Part shown: in pieces, positions 43,287 through 51,519 of the stretch
Numbering within the stretch: position 1 is the stretch's first letter
How the letters are laid out: each line of letters begins with the position of its first letter
From: Marivirga sericea
GTDB lineage: Bacteria > Bacteroidota > Bacteroidia > Cytophagales > Cyclobacteriaceae
Reading direction: 5' to 3'
Length of the DNA: 64,000 nt
NCBI RefSeq assembly: GCF_900177665.1
Contig: NZ_FXAW01000008.1
Location: 62,001 to 126,000, forward strand
The notes under the pieces: model-generated
Seen by the model: only the letters and a program-made list of their open reading frames with translations
What the model was told of the DNA's origin: nothing
Database searches by the model: none
Translations under genes and position numbers: made by a program

Positions 43287-43982
43287 ATGCTACCTAGAAC
43301 TAAAAGAATCACTTTAATCGCTTTTATTACCTTGCTAATGTTTCAATCTTGTGACAGAAAACAAGAAGAGACAAAGAACGAATCTCCAGTTGAGTTTAAT
43401 CAAAAGCTTCAGGATGAACTAAGAAAAATGGCTGAAATAGACCAAATAGCTGCATACATACCGCAAGGGAAGTACAAGGAAATGACAAATGAAGAATGGA
43501 ATTCTTTTAAAGATAGTGTCTTCACGACTCATCAAATTCGCCTAAAAGAAATTTTTGACAAACACGGCTTTGTTGGCTTCGACTTAGCTGGAGAGGAGGG
43601 CTCGTTTAATTTTTGGTTAATGGTTCAGCATTCAGACCATAATCCTGATTTTCAGGGAAAAGTTTTAGCTGACATGAGAATTAAAATGGAGAAGGGGAAT
43701 GCAAGTAAAAGAAACTATGCCTACCTAACTGACCGAGTTAACAAAAACTTAGGAAAGAAAATTATTTACGGAACCCAGGTAAGCTACAACGAATATGGAC
43801 AAGCAATCTCTCGACCTTTAGAGGATAGTGCTAATGTAAATGAGAGAAGAGCAGAAGTTGGTCTAGAATCAATTGAGGAATATCTTAACCGAATGACTGT
43901 TAGCCACTTTGAGATGAACAAAGAGAACATGTTAAAAAAAGGGATTACCGAACCAAAGCTGTACAAGGTGCCAAATGAATAA
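43287..43982 (+). CDS. DUF6624-like lipoprotein
   Basis: A 231-aa protein with lipobox LMFQSC (Cys at residue 22). The body has the motif WLMVQHSDHNPDFQ (about residue 110) followed by helical segments (KVLADMRIKMEKGNASKRNYAYLTDRV) and GTQVSYNEYGQAISRPLED. This matches my memory of the DUF6624 family; its function is unknown, though the His/Asp pair could be catalytic. It is the first gene in the direct-repeat-bounded segment. Confidence 0.6.
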   Translation: MLPRTKRITLIAFITLLMFQSCDRKQEETKNESPVEFNQKLQDELRKMAEIDQIAAYIPQGKYKEMTNEEWNSFKDSVFTTHQIRLKEIFDKHGFVGFDLAGEEGSFNFWLMVQHSDHNPDFQGKVLADMRIKMEKGNASKRNYAYLTDRVNKNLGKKIIYGTQVSYNEYGQAISRPLEDSANVNERRAEVGLESIEEYLNRMTVSHFEMNKENMLKKGITEPKLYKVPNE

Positions 43983-43988
43983 TAAAGT

Positions 43989-44119
43989 GTGTAACACTAA
44001 ATATAGGTCATTGGGCATATAGTGCTAAAACTGACAATGCTTCCATGTAATAAAATATGTAGGGAATTAGTAGTTTGGAGCCTTGAAGTGCCCAACGCCC
44101 CATATTCTTAACGTTATGC
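43989..44119. repeat. attC-like imperfect palindrome
   Basis: Left arm 43989-44016 (GTGTAAC...ATTGGGC) is an imperfect inverted copy of right arm 44090-44119 (GCCCAAC...GTTATGC), with a 73-nt centre. The ends resemble integron attC core sites (RYYYAAC/GTTRRRY) but do not match exactly at GTTATGC. It fills the gap between two unrelated accessory genes, as in cassette arrays. No integrase is in the window. Confidence 0.45.
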
Positions 44120-44150
44120 AAAAACTCAACTTGCAAAGAACCTAAGTGAA

Positions 44151-45038
44151 ATGAATGTAGCTCAAAAATTGGGGTTTCCGGAGAATACCAAATTGTTAAT
44201 AGTACATGCAGATGATGCCGGACTTTCGCATTCAGAAAATATGGCTACCATGCAATCACTTAAAAAAGGAATTGTCAATTCTTACAGCATTATGGCACCA
44301 TGTCCTTGGTTCTATGAAATGGCTGTTTTTGCTAGGAATAATCCTCAATTTGATAGTGGAATACATTTGACCCTGACTTGTGAGTGGGAAAATTACAAAT
44401 TTGGACCTGTTGTACCTGTTGCAGAAGTGCCTAGTCTGGTTGACGAAAATGGTCATTTCTTTAAAAAGAGGGAACAGCTTGAGAAAAATGCTGTGCCATG
44501 TGAAATCGAAAAAGAACTTGAAGCACAAATTGAAAAGTTGTTAAAATTTGGATTAACGCCAAGTCATATAGATTCACATATGTACAGTGTCGCATCAACC
44601 CCTGAATTGTTTAGAATATATAGAGACCTAGGAGTAAAATACGACCTTCCTGTTTTAATAAATGGACAATTAATGAAAATGGTAGGTCTAAATCCTGAGT
44701 TGAACATTGAGAATGGAGATTTTTTGGTTGATAATGTTTTTGTAGGTGAATACAAGTATTTCGAGAATGGGAAACTGGCAGACTATTATAGTTCTGTATT
44801 GGAAAACTTAGCAAGTGGAATAAACCTTATTCTAATTCATCCAGCTTTCGATAATCAGGAAATGAAAGGCATCACTATAAATCACCCCAATTTTGGTTCA
44901 GAGTGGAGGCAAATTGATTTTGACTTTTTCATTGATCAAAAGAAGAAATTTATTTTGGAACAAAATAACGTAGAATTAATCACTTGGAAAGATATAAAAA
45001 GGTGCATAGCAGATGGCAAAGATGAATATTCGAATTAA
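44151..45038 (+). CDS. ChbG/HpnK (YdjC) family deacetylase
   Basis: A 295-aa protein. [20 protein letters not shown] carries the catalytic Asp and metal Asp, followed by [10 protein letters not shown] and the HIDSHMYS metal-binding His motif; LILIHPAF closes the site. Members remove acetyl groups from chitooligosaccharides or related N-acetylated carbohydrates. There is no signal peptide. The neighbours are unrelated accessory genes, so the substrate is open. Confidence 0.8.
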   Translation: MNVAQKLGFPENTKLLIVHADDAGLSHSENMATMQSLKKGIVNSYSIMAPCPWFYEMAVFARNNPQFDSGIHLTLTCEWENYKFGPVVPVAEVPSLVDENGHFFKKREQLEKNAVPCEIEKELEAQIEKLLKFGLTPSHIDSHMYSVASTPELFRIYRDLGVKYDLPVLINGQLMKMVGLNPELNIENGDFLVDNVFVGEYKYFENGKLADYYSSVLENLASGINLILIHPAFDNQEMKGITINHPNFGSEWRQIDFDFFIDQKKKFILEQNNVELITWKDIKRCIADGKDEYSN

Positions 45039-45135
45039 GGATTTTGAAAGATATATGCAAAGCTCATACTCAATCAATCCCAACAACTGGGGCGCATATT
45101 CATTTTAGCTGTGCGTTCGTTCTAATTAAGTTGAA

Positions 45136-45600
45136 ATGACAAACAAAGAGGAACACATAAAAGCAATTATTGGAATTCTACGAAATGAACTCGAACAGCT
45201 TTTTGCCTTTTTTGAGCAAGACCTAGACTATCATAAAATGGTTTATGAATTCTGGAATGCAAAGGACATTCTTGGACATATAACTTTTTGGCACGAGAGT
45301 TTTGCAAGAAATATTTCAGATTTAGGTAAGGGCATTAAACCTAAACCATTAAGAGGAAAGCTGTCAGAAGTTAACAACCAAAGTGTTGAAACAACAAAAA
45401 ACGAATCGATAGAACACCTAATCAAACGACTGAAAGTCGCTCAAGCAACAATTGAAGAATTCATAGTTAATGACAAAATAAACCTCATACCCTACAAGAA
45501 GGGGGCCCGGGATTATACTAGGAGCGAGCATTTAGAAGTAGTATCAAATCACATTCATAAACATTTAAAAGACATTTCTAAAAAATATGGCACGACCTAA
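45136..45600 (+). CDS. DinB/DfsB-like four-helix-bundle protein
   Basis: A 154-aa helical protein of the DinB-like superfamily: long amphipathic helices, with EFWNAKDILGHITFWHESF as the typical second-helix W..xD.L.HI..WH motif whose His residues could bind metal, and a late SNHIHKHLKDI His-rich helix. The last 14 nt overlap the start of the next, related gene. Function probably thiol- or toxin-related hydrolase/transferase; not certain. Confidence 0.6.
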   Translation: MTNKEEHIKAIIGILRNELEQLFAFFEQDLDYHKMVYEFWNAKDILGHITFWHESFARNISDLGKGIKPKPLRGKLSEVNNQSVETTKNESIEHLIKRLKVAQATIEEFIVNDKINLIPYKKGARDYTRSEHLEVVSNHIHKHLKDISKKYGTT

Positions 45601-46084
45601 GGACAAAGCTGATTTGCTGAATTTGAGTAAAAAGAACTTTGAGCTTCTGATGGATTTCATTGAATGTTTGTCAAATGAAGAGCAAAACACAGATTTTCCG
45701 AAAGGAACAATGAATCGAAATATTCGAGATGTACTGATGCATCTTCACCATTGGCATTTAATGATGTTTGATTGGTACGTTGTAGGAATGAAAGGAGATA
45801 AACCAGATATGCCTGCCAAAGGATACACTTGGAAAACAACCCCTGAATTGAACAGGTGGATTTGGGAAAAATATAAGGCTACCCCTCTTGAAGATGCCAA
45901 ACAAAATTGTAAATCCAGTTACGAAAAAGTTAGGAGTTTGATTGAGAAACATACTGACGAAGAACTATTTGAAAAGAAAAGATACAAATGGACTGGAACT
46001 ACCTCATTGGGAGCTTATATAGTCTCGGCTACTTCAAGCCATTATGACTGGGCTATAAAGCTGATTAAGAAAGCGAAGAAGTAA
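45587..46084 (+). CDS. ClbS/DfsB family four-helix-bundle protein
   Basis: A 165-aa protein. MARPKDKADLLNLSKKNF, the NRNIRDVLMHLHHWHLMMFDWY helix, GDKPDMPAKGYTWKTTPELN and TGTTSLGAYIVSATSSHYDWAIKL match the ClbS/DfsB (formerly DUF1706) family closely. ClbS itself is a self-resistance hydrolase for colibactin; most members have unknown substrates. No biosynthetic cluster is nearby, so this copy may be general protection. It overlaps the DinB-like gene by 14 nt and forms a two-gene unit with it. Confidence 0.85.
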   Translation: MARPKDKADLLNLSKKNFELLMDFIECLSNEEQNTDFPKGTMNRNIRDVLMHLHHWHLMMFDWYVVGMKGDKPDMPAKGYTWKTTPELNRWIWEKYKATPLEDAKQNCKSSYEKVRSLIEKHTDEELFEKKRYKWTGTTSLGAYIVSATSSHYDWAIKLIKKAKK

Positions 46085-46263
46085 AAAGGAAGCCTACACT
46101 GTTTGTGCAATCATGACTCCTAGCCTCGCCATGGAACATATATTAGCTTTTTAGAGAACAGGAAGACACAATGCGATATGAGCATTATTGGGTTGTCTCA
46201 GATTTTACTATTTAAATTTATAGACTTAAATTACGTCTTGAGAAATATTTCCCTACATATAAA

Positions 46264-46491
46264 ATGAAAAATAGAGTACTGAAAAAATCAAAGAATAAAG
46301 TAATTGCAGGCATATGTGCTGGAATTGCAGAATATTTTGGATGGCAGCCCTCACAAGTGAGGTTGATGTTTGTTATTGCTATAATTTTAGGGGCCTCTGG
46401 AGTACTTGCCTACGTCATTTTATTCTTTTTAATGCCCAATTCAGACAGTAATGATTCCAGCCCTTTTAATATCAAGGATTTTGAGAAGTGA
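46264..46491 (+). CDS. PspC domain membrane protein
   Basis: A 75-aa protein: KKSKNKVIAGICAGIAEYFG then WQPSQVRLMFVIAIIL and a membrane segment to FLMPNSDS. This is the compact PspC domain found alone in many Bacteroidota; in enterobacteria PspC takes part in the phage-shock envelope stress response. A short polar tail follows. No PspA partner is in the window. Confidence 0.85.
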   Translation: MKNRVLKKSKNKVIAGICAGIAEYFGWQPSQVRLMFVIAIILGASGVLAYVILFFLMPNSDSNDSSPFNIKDFEK

Positions 46492-47620
46492 AAGTGGCAG
46501 TGCTGACAGGACGTAATTTTAAGCTTCTGTAACATCGTAGATATTCTTTTTTTTGGTTGGGTGGCTTGTTGTATTTGTTTTCGCGAAATGTAATCCCTTC
46601 AAAAAACAATGAGCTCTGTCAAGGTGAGTTTGAATTAATAAATCCTTTCTAAATCTTAATTTTAATTGCAATTGCCCTGTTCTTACGGTTATTTTAACCC
46701 TGAAATCTAATTTTCTTAGACTAACTTTTAAAACACGCTCTATGCTTGAGATAAATTTTCACGATCTAGCCGTACTGAAATTGTCTAAAATCTTATGAAA
46801 AACATCTTTTATGCAGAACCTTAGCTTCTAAAATTCACTTGCTGTAAAATATTTACGGCAATTGATCATAATCAGCTTAGAAAATATTAATGTAATGGCG
46901 CCTGCAACATCTGTCATTTTTGGATACAGTGCACCATAAGTTAAAGTAAATCTAACATCAGAAATTATGGCAAGTAATTCTGTACCTACGGGAGAAAAAG
47001 AAAGAGCATCATTATTTGCCGAAACGGAATAAGTCCGACTACAGACCATGAAATCAGCATTATTTAGATTGTTATCATTAAAGGATACAAATTCATATGC
47101 TTTTGAATGTCAAGTTTGGAACGAACCTAATTTCAAATTAATGATTCATCTAAAATATTGACATTATGCAGACACCATGAACAATTTAAAAAATTAGGGT
47201 CCTTGTCGTTTTCATCTTGTTCTATTACTTTAAAATTGCAGAAGGTTATAAAAAAAGTGAGGGAAAGTATAGTAAGCAAAAAGGCTCAAATCACACTCTT
47301 TATTTTATCTTGGAAATAGTAATTTCAGTGGATACATTTTTATTCAATTCCAATACACTTATATTTATTTTACAATTTGAATGAAGTTAGCCTGCCGTCC
47401 AAATGAAAACTAATAATCATTACATGTATCTTTATATCTAAGTTTAATAGCATTTAGAATTATTGCAAAATTCAATTTGATGCATAAATAATACTAATTT
47501 GAATACTCGATTTTCGGTGTTTCAATATTTTATTAAATAATATTGATTTATATAATTATTGTTTTTCTAATTATTTTATTAACTTCCTTAACCTAATCTT
47601 TGACAGTAAATCATTTGTAA
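46492..47620. other. 1.1-kb mostly non-coding, decayed stretch
   Basis: Apart from the right direct repeat (46550-46635), I find no gene I can support. A minus-strand frame (46828-47049, extendable to about 47115 without a start) reads like protein (LSFSPVGTELLAIISDVRF, LTYGALYP) but has no recognisable family, promoter or start, and may be a gene fragment. The rest is AT-rich. The promoter of the barrel/caspase operon presumably lies near 47580-47615. Confidence 0.5.
46550..46635 (+). repeat. Direct repeat, right copy
   Basis: Matches 42981-43067 (see there). It carries only the 3' arm of the DUF547 terminator (TTTTGGTTGGGTGG) without the complementary 5' arm, which suggests it is the derived copy. 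It lies 59 bp after the PspC gene. Confidence 0.8.
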
Positions 47621-48226
47621 ATGAAAATCGCTGCTATTATTGTATTATTTTTCGCTTCATTAAATCTCACTGCCCAAAAAAATGTAGTGGATATCGACCT
47701 ACATTTCTTTCGATACGGCCTATTTGAAGACCCTATTGTTGATAAAAGATCAAAAATTGAATATCAAACTAGGGTAAGTTACTTTTTAAATAAAAATATT
47801 ACCATTGGTATAGACTATAATCAATTAAATTTTTTCCACTCTAGTGGCTCCAACTTTCACGATTCTAAATTGAGGTTAGCGGGTTTAGGGATGGGTTATA
47901 ATACATACATCTCTGAGTTTTTAAAAATCAGATTTAGTCTTGGAGTAGCCAAAATTGATATTGAAAGTACAGATAGTTATTTCTATTCACCCCAGTATGA
48001 TTTCGATATAGTAAGGAGGATAGATAATTCAGATGTATACTTTATTGAGCACAATTACTATGACATTTATTCCTCTATTTCTTTTGTTCAACAAATCACT
48101 AGGTACTTTAATATTCAACTTCAAATTAGAAATTACGGTGTTAGGGGGATAAATAAACTTGTTGGTTTTGATGATGTAAATATTACCTGTGGACTTGGTT
48201 TTAACCTTTATTCAAAGAGTCTATGA
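47621..48226 (+). CDS. Secreted beta-barrel-like protein 1 of caspase operon
   Basis: A 201-aa protein with signal peptide (MKIAAIIVLFFASLNLTAQ). The mature part is beta-rich with alternating residues (ITIGIDYNQLNFF, LRLAGLGMGYNTYI, LKIRFSLGVAKI, FNIQLQIRNYGV) and ends GLGFNLYSKSL, a likely barrel-closing strand. It is paralogous in layout and ending to the next two genes (endings GTGFKLYTKRL and GLGFKFLIKSI). Its stop overlaps the next start (ATGA, 48223-48226). Probably an 8-strand outer-membrane barrel; function unknown. Confidence 0.7.
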   Translation: MKIAAIIVLFFASLNLTAQKNVVDIDLHFFRYGLFEDPIVDKRSKIEYQTRVSYFLNKNITIGIDYNQLNFFHSSGSNFHDSKLRLAGLGMGYNTYISEFLKIRFSLGVAKIDIESTDSYFYSPQYDFDIVRRIDNSDVYFIEHNYYDIYSSISFVQQITRYFNIQLQIRNYGVRGINKLVGFDDVNITCGLGFNLYSKSL

Positions 48227-48840
48227 AAGTCTTGATTGTTACTCTGCTTTTCATGCCGGCCATATTGCTTGCTCAAAGGAATATAGCTGATTTAGAATAC
48301 TATTTCATGCGAACTGAACAGAATGTGGATGCAATTAATTATCCGATGCATTTTCATGTTCCATTTTATATAGAAAGTAACTTTTCTATAGGCCCAGAGA
48401 TTAATTCGTTTTCCTATTCAGAAGAAACTCAAGGTGTAACATATGATTCTAATTCTATAATCTATGGACTAAGATTTAGCTACATATGGAAAGTTTTACC
48501 TGTTTTTGAACTAAGTCCATTTGTTACTATAAGTACAATATCTTCAGATTACACTGTTGTGGCACAAAATAATCTGGTAGTGGAAGAAAGTAGTATTCAA
48601 AAACAACTTATATTTTCATATTTTGGCTTTTCAGCTCGGTATTTATTTTCCTCTAATATTTTTATATCTGCTAGCTTACATAAATATATCCACAATATTT
48701 ATGGTGACTATTCTATTGATGTCACTTATGATGATAATTCATTTTCAAGTGCAAGTGGTGATTTTTCTGTTCTTCCTAAACCTGAAGAATGGGAAATCAA
48801 TCTTGGCACCGGGTTTAAATTATACACTAAGAGATTATGA
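48223..48840 (+). CDS. Secreted beta-barrel-like protein 2 of caspase operon
   Basis: A 205-aa protein with signal peptide (MKVLIVTLLFMPAILLAQ). Strands include FSIGPEINSFSYSEE, IIYGLRFSYIW and FELSPFVTISTISS. FSIGPE recurs in barrel protein 3, and the end GTGFKLYTKRL is shared with both siblings. 4-nt overlaps on both sides. Likely an outer-membrane barrel; no ligand can be assigned. Confidence 0.7.
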   Translation: MKVLIVTLLFMPAILLAQRNIADLEYYFMRTEQNVDAINYPMHFHVPFYIESNFSIGPEINSFSYSEETQGVTYDSNSIIYGLRFSYIWKVLPVFELSPFVTISTISSDYTVVAQNNLVVEESSIQKQLIFSYFGFSARYLFSSNIFISASLHKYIHNIYGDYSIDVTYDDNSFSSASGDFSVLPKPEEWEINLGTGFKLYTKRL

Positions 48841-49403
48841 AGAAGATAGTACTTTTTACAATTGTAATGTTGTCCGTGACAAATATATTCGGACAAATAC
48901 ATGTATTTAGTGTAGAAACTAAGCCTCTGAGAGTTGTTGATATATTTCAACCCTCGATCGATGTTGTAATTCCAATAAATGTCAATAAAAATTTTTCAAT
49001 TGGCCCAGAATTTTCTTTTCTGAAAAATGATTATAGGGGGTCTTCTGGCAATCTAAGTCAATCGTTCACAAGTTTTTTAGGTGGAGTTCGTTTTTCTTAT
49101 GCTGTTATCCTTTCACCGACTTTTTCAATTAGTCCATTTGTAAACGTTGGGGTTAGAAATTCTTATTTTATTTCTAGTGGCAATGTTTTTGATAGATATT
49201 GGTTTTCATCATATGGCGGAATCACAGCTAGAATGAACTTAAATGCTAAGTTTTATTTAGCTTTAGATTTGACAAATTATTATATAAATAAGCGAAAGGT
49301 TCGTTTTGATTTCAGAGGTGACTCTGTTTCTTATTACGAATTACCAAAGATATTAGATGTGAGATTAGGATTAGGTTTTAAATTTTTAATTAAATCTATA
49401 TGA
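48837..49403 (+). CDS. Secreted beta-barrel-like protein 3 of caspase operon
   Basis: A 188-aa protein with signal peptide (MKKIVLFTIVMLSVTNIFGQ). FSIGPEFSFLKND and FLGGVRFSYAVILSP, FSISPFVNVGVRNS match sibling 2 in order and wording, and the last strand is LGLGFKFLIKSI. Overlaps the caspase gene start by 4 nt (49400-49403). Proteins 2 and 3 look closer to each other than to 1. Confidence 0.7.
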   Translation: MKKIVLFTIVMLSVTNIFGQIHVFSVETKPLRVVDIFQPSIDVVIPINVNKNFSIGPEFSFLKNDYRGSSGNLSQSFTSFLGGVRFSYAVILSPTFSISPFVNVGVRNSYFISSGNVFDRYWFSSYGGITARMNLNAKFYLALDLTNYYINKRKVRFDFRGDSVSYYELPKILDVRLGLGFKFLIKSI

Positions 49404-51415
49404 AAAATTTTATACTTTTTATATGTATGACTTTATATTTTCCAGTTTTTAGCCAATCAGATAAACTGAAAATTAACTCCATTGAGTCTCATTACATAAA
49501 GTTTAGTCCTGACGGGAATACATATGCTATTGCCGCAGATGATGAGCTATTTATTTATGACTCCAAAACTAACGGTCTTTTGTATAATGAAACTGTAGAT
49601 TTAAAAAGAATTTACTCTATTGCATTTATCCCAAACTCAGATGAGCTTTTTATTGCAGGAAAAAGTAGTTCTGGGAAAGGAGATATAATAAAGTTAGACT
49701 ATTCTTTTGGTAAAATAGAATCTTTGTTCGCTGATTCAGAGCAAGAATACAATGAGATAGTTGATGTTGAATTAAATAAGTTTTCTGATACAATTTATTT
49801 TAACACCAGATCAGGTGAGATATTTAAATTGGGACTGAATGATAAGAAAAGCCATTTAATTTTTAACCACGCAAATGAAAGTTTTAAAGTACTTCGAATG
49901 GCATACAATCCAGTTGAAAATGTATTCAGCTTATCAACAGAGTATGGCGAAGTTTTTTTAATTCGTAATGGTAAACTGGTGGATAATTTCAAAATTAAAT
50001 TTGAAAATACGTGGATAAGAACATTGGCTTTTGATCTAACAGGAAAGTTTTTATTTGTTGGTAATGATGAAGGAAAAATCAGAAGAATTGAGTTAAATGA
50101 ACCTTACAAATTAATGGAACTGAAATCAACTAGTAAAGGAAACCTTAGTTCTTGCTCTATCAGTGCCGATAATAGATATGTTGCATTCTCTTATTCAAAA
50201 GGCAATATTGAAATATGGAGCATAGAACAAAATCAAATTGTTAAAACATATGATCTACAAGAAAGATCTTATTTGTATAACGTAGCTTTTTCTCCACTAG
50301 GTAATAAAATGCTAGTTGTTATTCAAGATTCGAGAAAGTATTTTAATTTTGATGTTAAGTTTTTAGGAATTGAACCAATCTACAGAGTTAAAGATGTAAA
50401 TGATCAAACAGCACCTTTGATATATGTTTCTAGTCCTCCGCAGATAGATAATAATGAAATTACTTATTCAAAACCTTTTTATCCTATCAAGGGATCGGTG
50501 GTTGATGAATCAGGTGTCAATAGTTTAGTTGTCAACGGAATTACAACACCTATAAAGGAGAATGGAAATTTTGTCATAAATCTACCATTATCAATGGGTA
50601 AAAATTATGTTGCCATTGAGGCAACTGACGTTAATGGAAATACATCTGTTAAGCGTTTTGTAATCCAAAGAGAGAATGTTATTAATGATGATTTAAATAT
50701 TAAAGAAAGTGAAAATTTCTTATTTGTGGTGGGTATAAATGATTATAAATATTGGCCTATTCTATATAATGCGGTCGATGATGCCAATACAATTACGAAT
50801 TTATTAATTGCAAAGTATGGTTTTGAGTATAGTAATGTAAAAGTCCTTCTGAATGATCAAGCGACATCAAAAAATATATATGATGAGTTGAGAGCTTTAA
50901 TAGAAAAAGTGAAGCCTGTTGATAATCTCATGATTTACTATTCCGGGCATGGATTTTATGATGAGCTATTAAATGAAGGATATTGGATACCAGTTAATGC
51001 TGAAATAAATGCCCCTGGAGAATACATGTCTAATAGTAATTTGCTTAAAATATTGAATAATATTAATAGTATGCATACTTTTTTGGTCGTGGATGCATGT
51101 TTTTCTGGCTCATTATTTGGACAACAGAAAAGAGGTTTTGTTGAGAATGTTGAAAAGTATAAGTCTAGATGGGGTCTTGCCTCTGGGAGATTAGAAACTG
51201 TATCGGATGGCTTGTATGGAGAAAATAGTCCATTTGCTCAAGAAGTGATAAATTTTTTAAGTAATAGTGATGAAAAGGAGATACCTGTTTCTCAACTAGT
51301 TCAACATGTAAAGGTTGAGGTTGCAAATAAAACAAACCAAACTCCTATTGGTAATCCGATTCTAGGAATTGGGGATCAGGGGGGAGAATTTATTTTTAGA
51401 AAGTCTGATCAATAG
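49400..51415 (+). CDS. Secreted beta-propeller plus caspase-like (C14) protease
   Basis: A 671-aa protein. Signal peptide (MKNFILFICMTLYFPVFSQ); residues about 25-325 form a WD40-like propeller (YIKFSPDGNTYAIAADDELF, IRTLAFDLTGKFLFVGNDEG, SISADNRYVAFSYSKGNIEI); about 335-420 an Ig/glucodextranase-like sandwich (PIKGSVVDESGVNSLVVNG, IEATDVNGNTS). Residues about 428-671 are a caspase fold: FLFVVGINDYKYWP with YNAVDDA, catalytic His517 in YYSGHGF, catalytic Cys567 in VVDACFSGS. Exported placement is unusual for caspases thought to act in the cytoplasm. Last of the four-gene operon. Confidence 0.85.
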   Translation: MKNFILFICMTLYFPVFSQSDKLKINSIESHYIKFSPDGNTYAIAADDELFIYDSKTNGLLYNETVDLKRIYSIAFIPNSDELFIAGKSSSGKGDIIKLDYSFGKIESLFADSEQEYNEIVDVELNKFSDTIYFNTRSGEIFKLGLNDKKSHLIFNHANESFKVLRMAYNPVENVFSLSTEYGEVFLIRNGKLVDNFKIKFENTWIRTLAFDLTGKFLFVGNDEGKIRRIELNEPYKLMELKSTSKGNLSSCSISADNRYVAFSYSKGNIEIWSIEQNQIVKTYDLQERSYLYNVAFSPLGNKMLVVIQDSRKYFNFDVKFLGIEPIYRVKDVNDQTAPLIYVSSPPQIDNNEITYSKPFYPIKGSVVDESGVNSLVVNGITTPIKENGNFVINLPLSMGKNYVAIEATDVNGNTSVKRFVIQRENVINDDLNIKESENFLFVVGINDYKYWPILYNAVDDANTITNLLIAKYGFEYSNVKVLLNDQATSKNIYDELRALIEKVKPVDNLMIYYSGHGFYDELLNEGYWIPVNAEINAPGEYMSNSNLLKILNNINSMHTFLVVDACFSGSLFGQQKRGFVENVEKYKSRWGLASGRLETVSDGLYGENSPFAQEVINFLSNSDEKEIPVSQLVQHVKVEVANKTNQTPIGNPILGIGDQGGEFIFRKSDQ

Positions 51416-51519
51416 TTTGTTTTTGGAAGTTCGAATTATTTCTAACGTTGTGGTAATAGATAAATTTTTACGATGATTAACCCTAGTCCAGATTTTTTCT
51501 TTTATCTGGTTGGCAGATT

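Noticed and set aside
48623-48910. 95-aa plus-strand ORF across barrel genes 2 and 3
   Set aside because: Out-of-frame shadow of two genes with signal peptides and 4-nt coupling.
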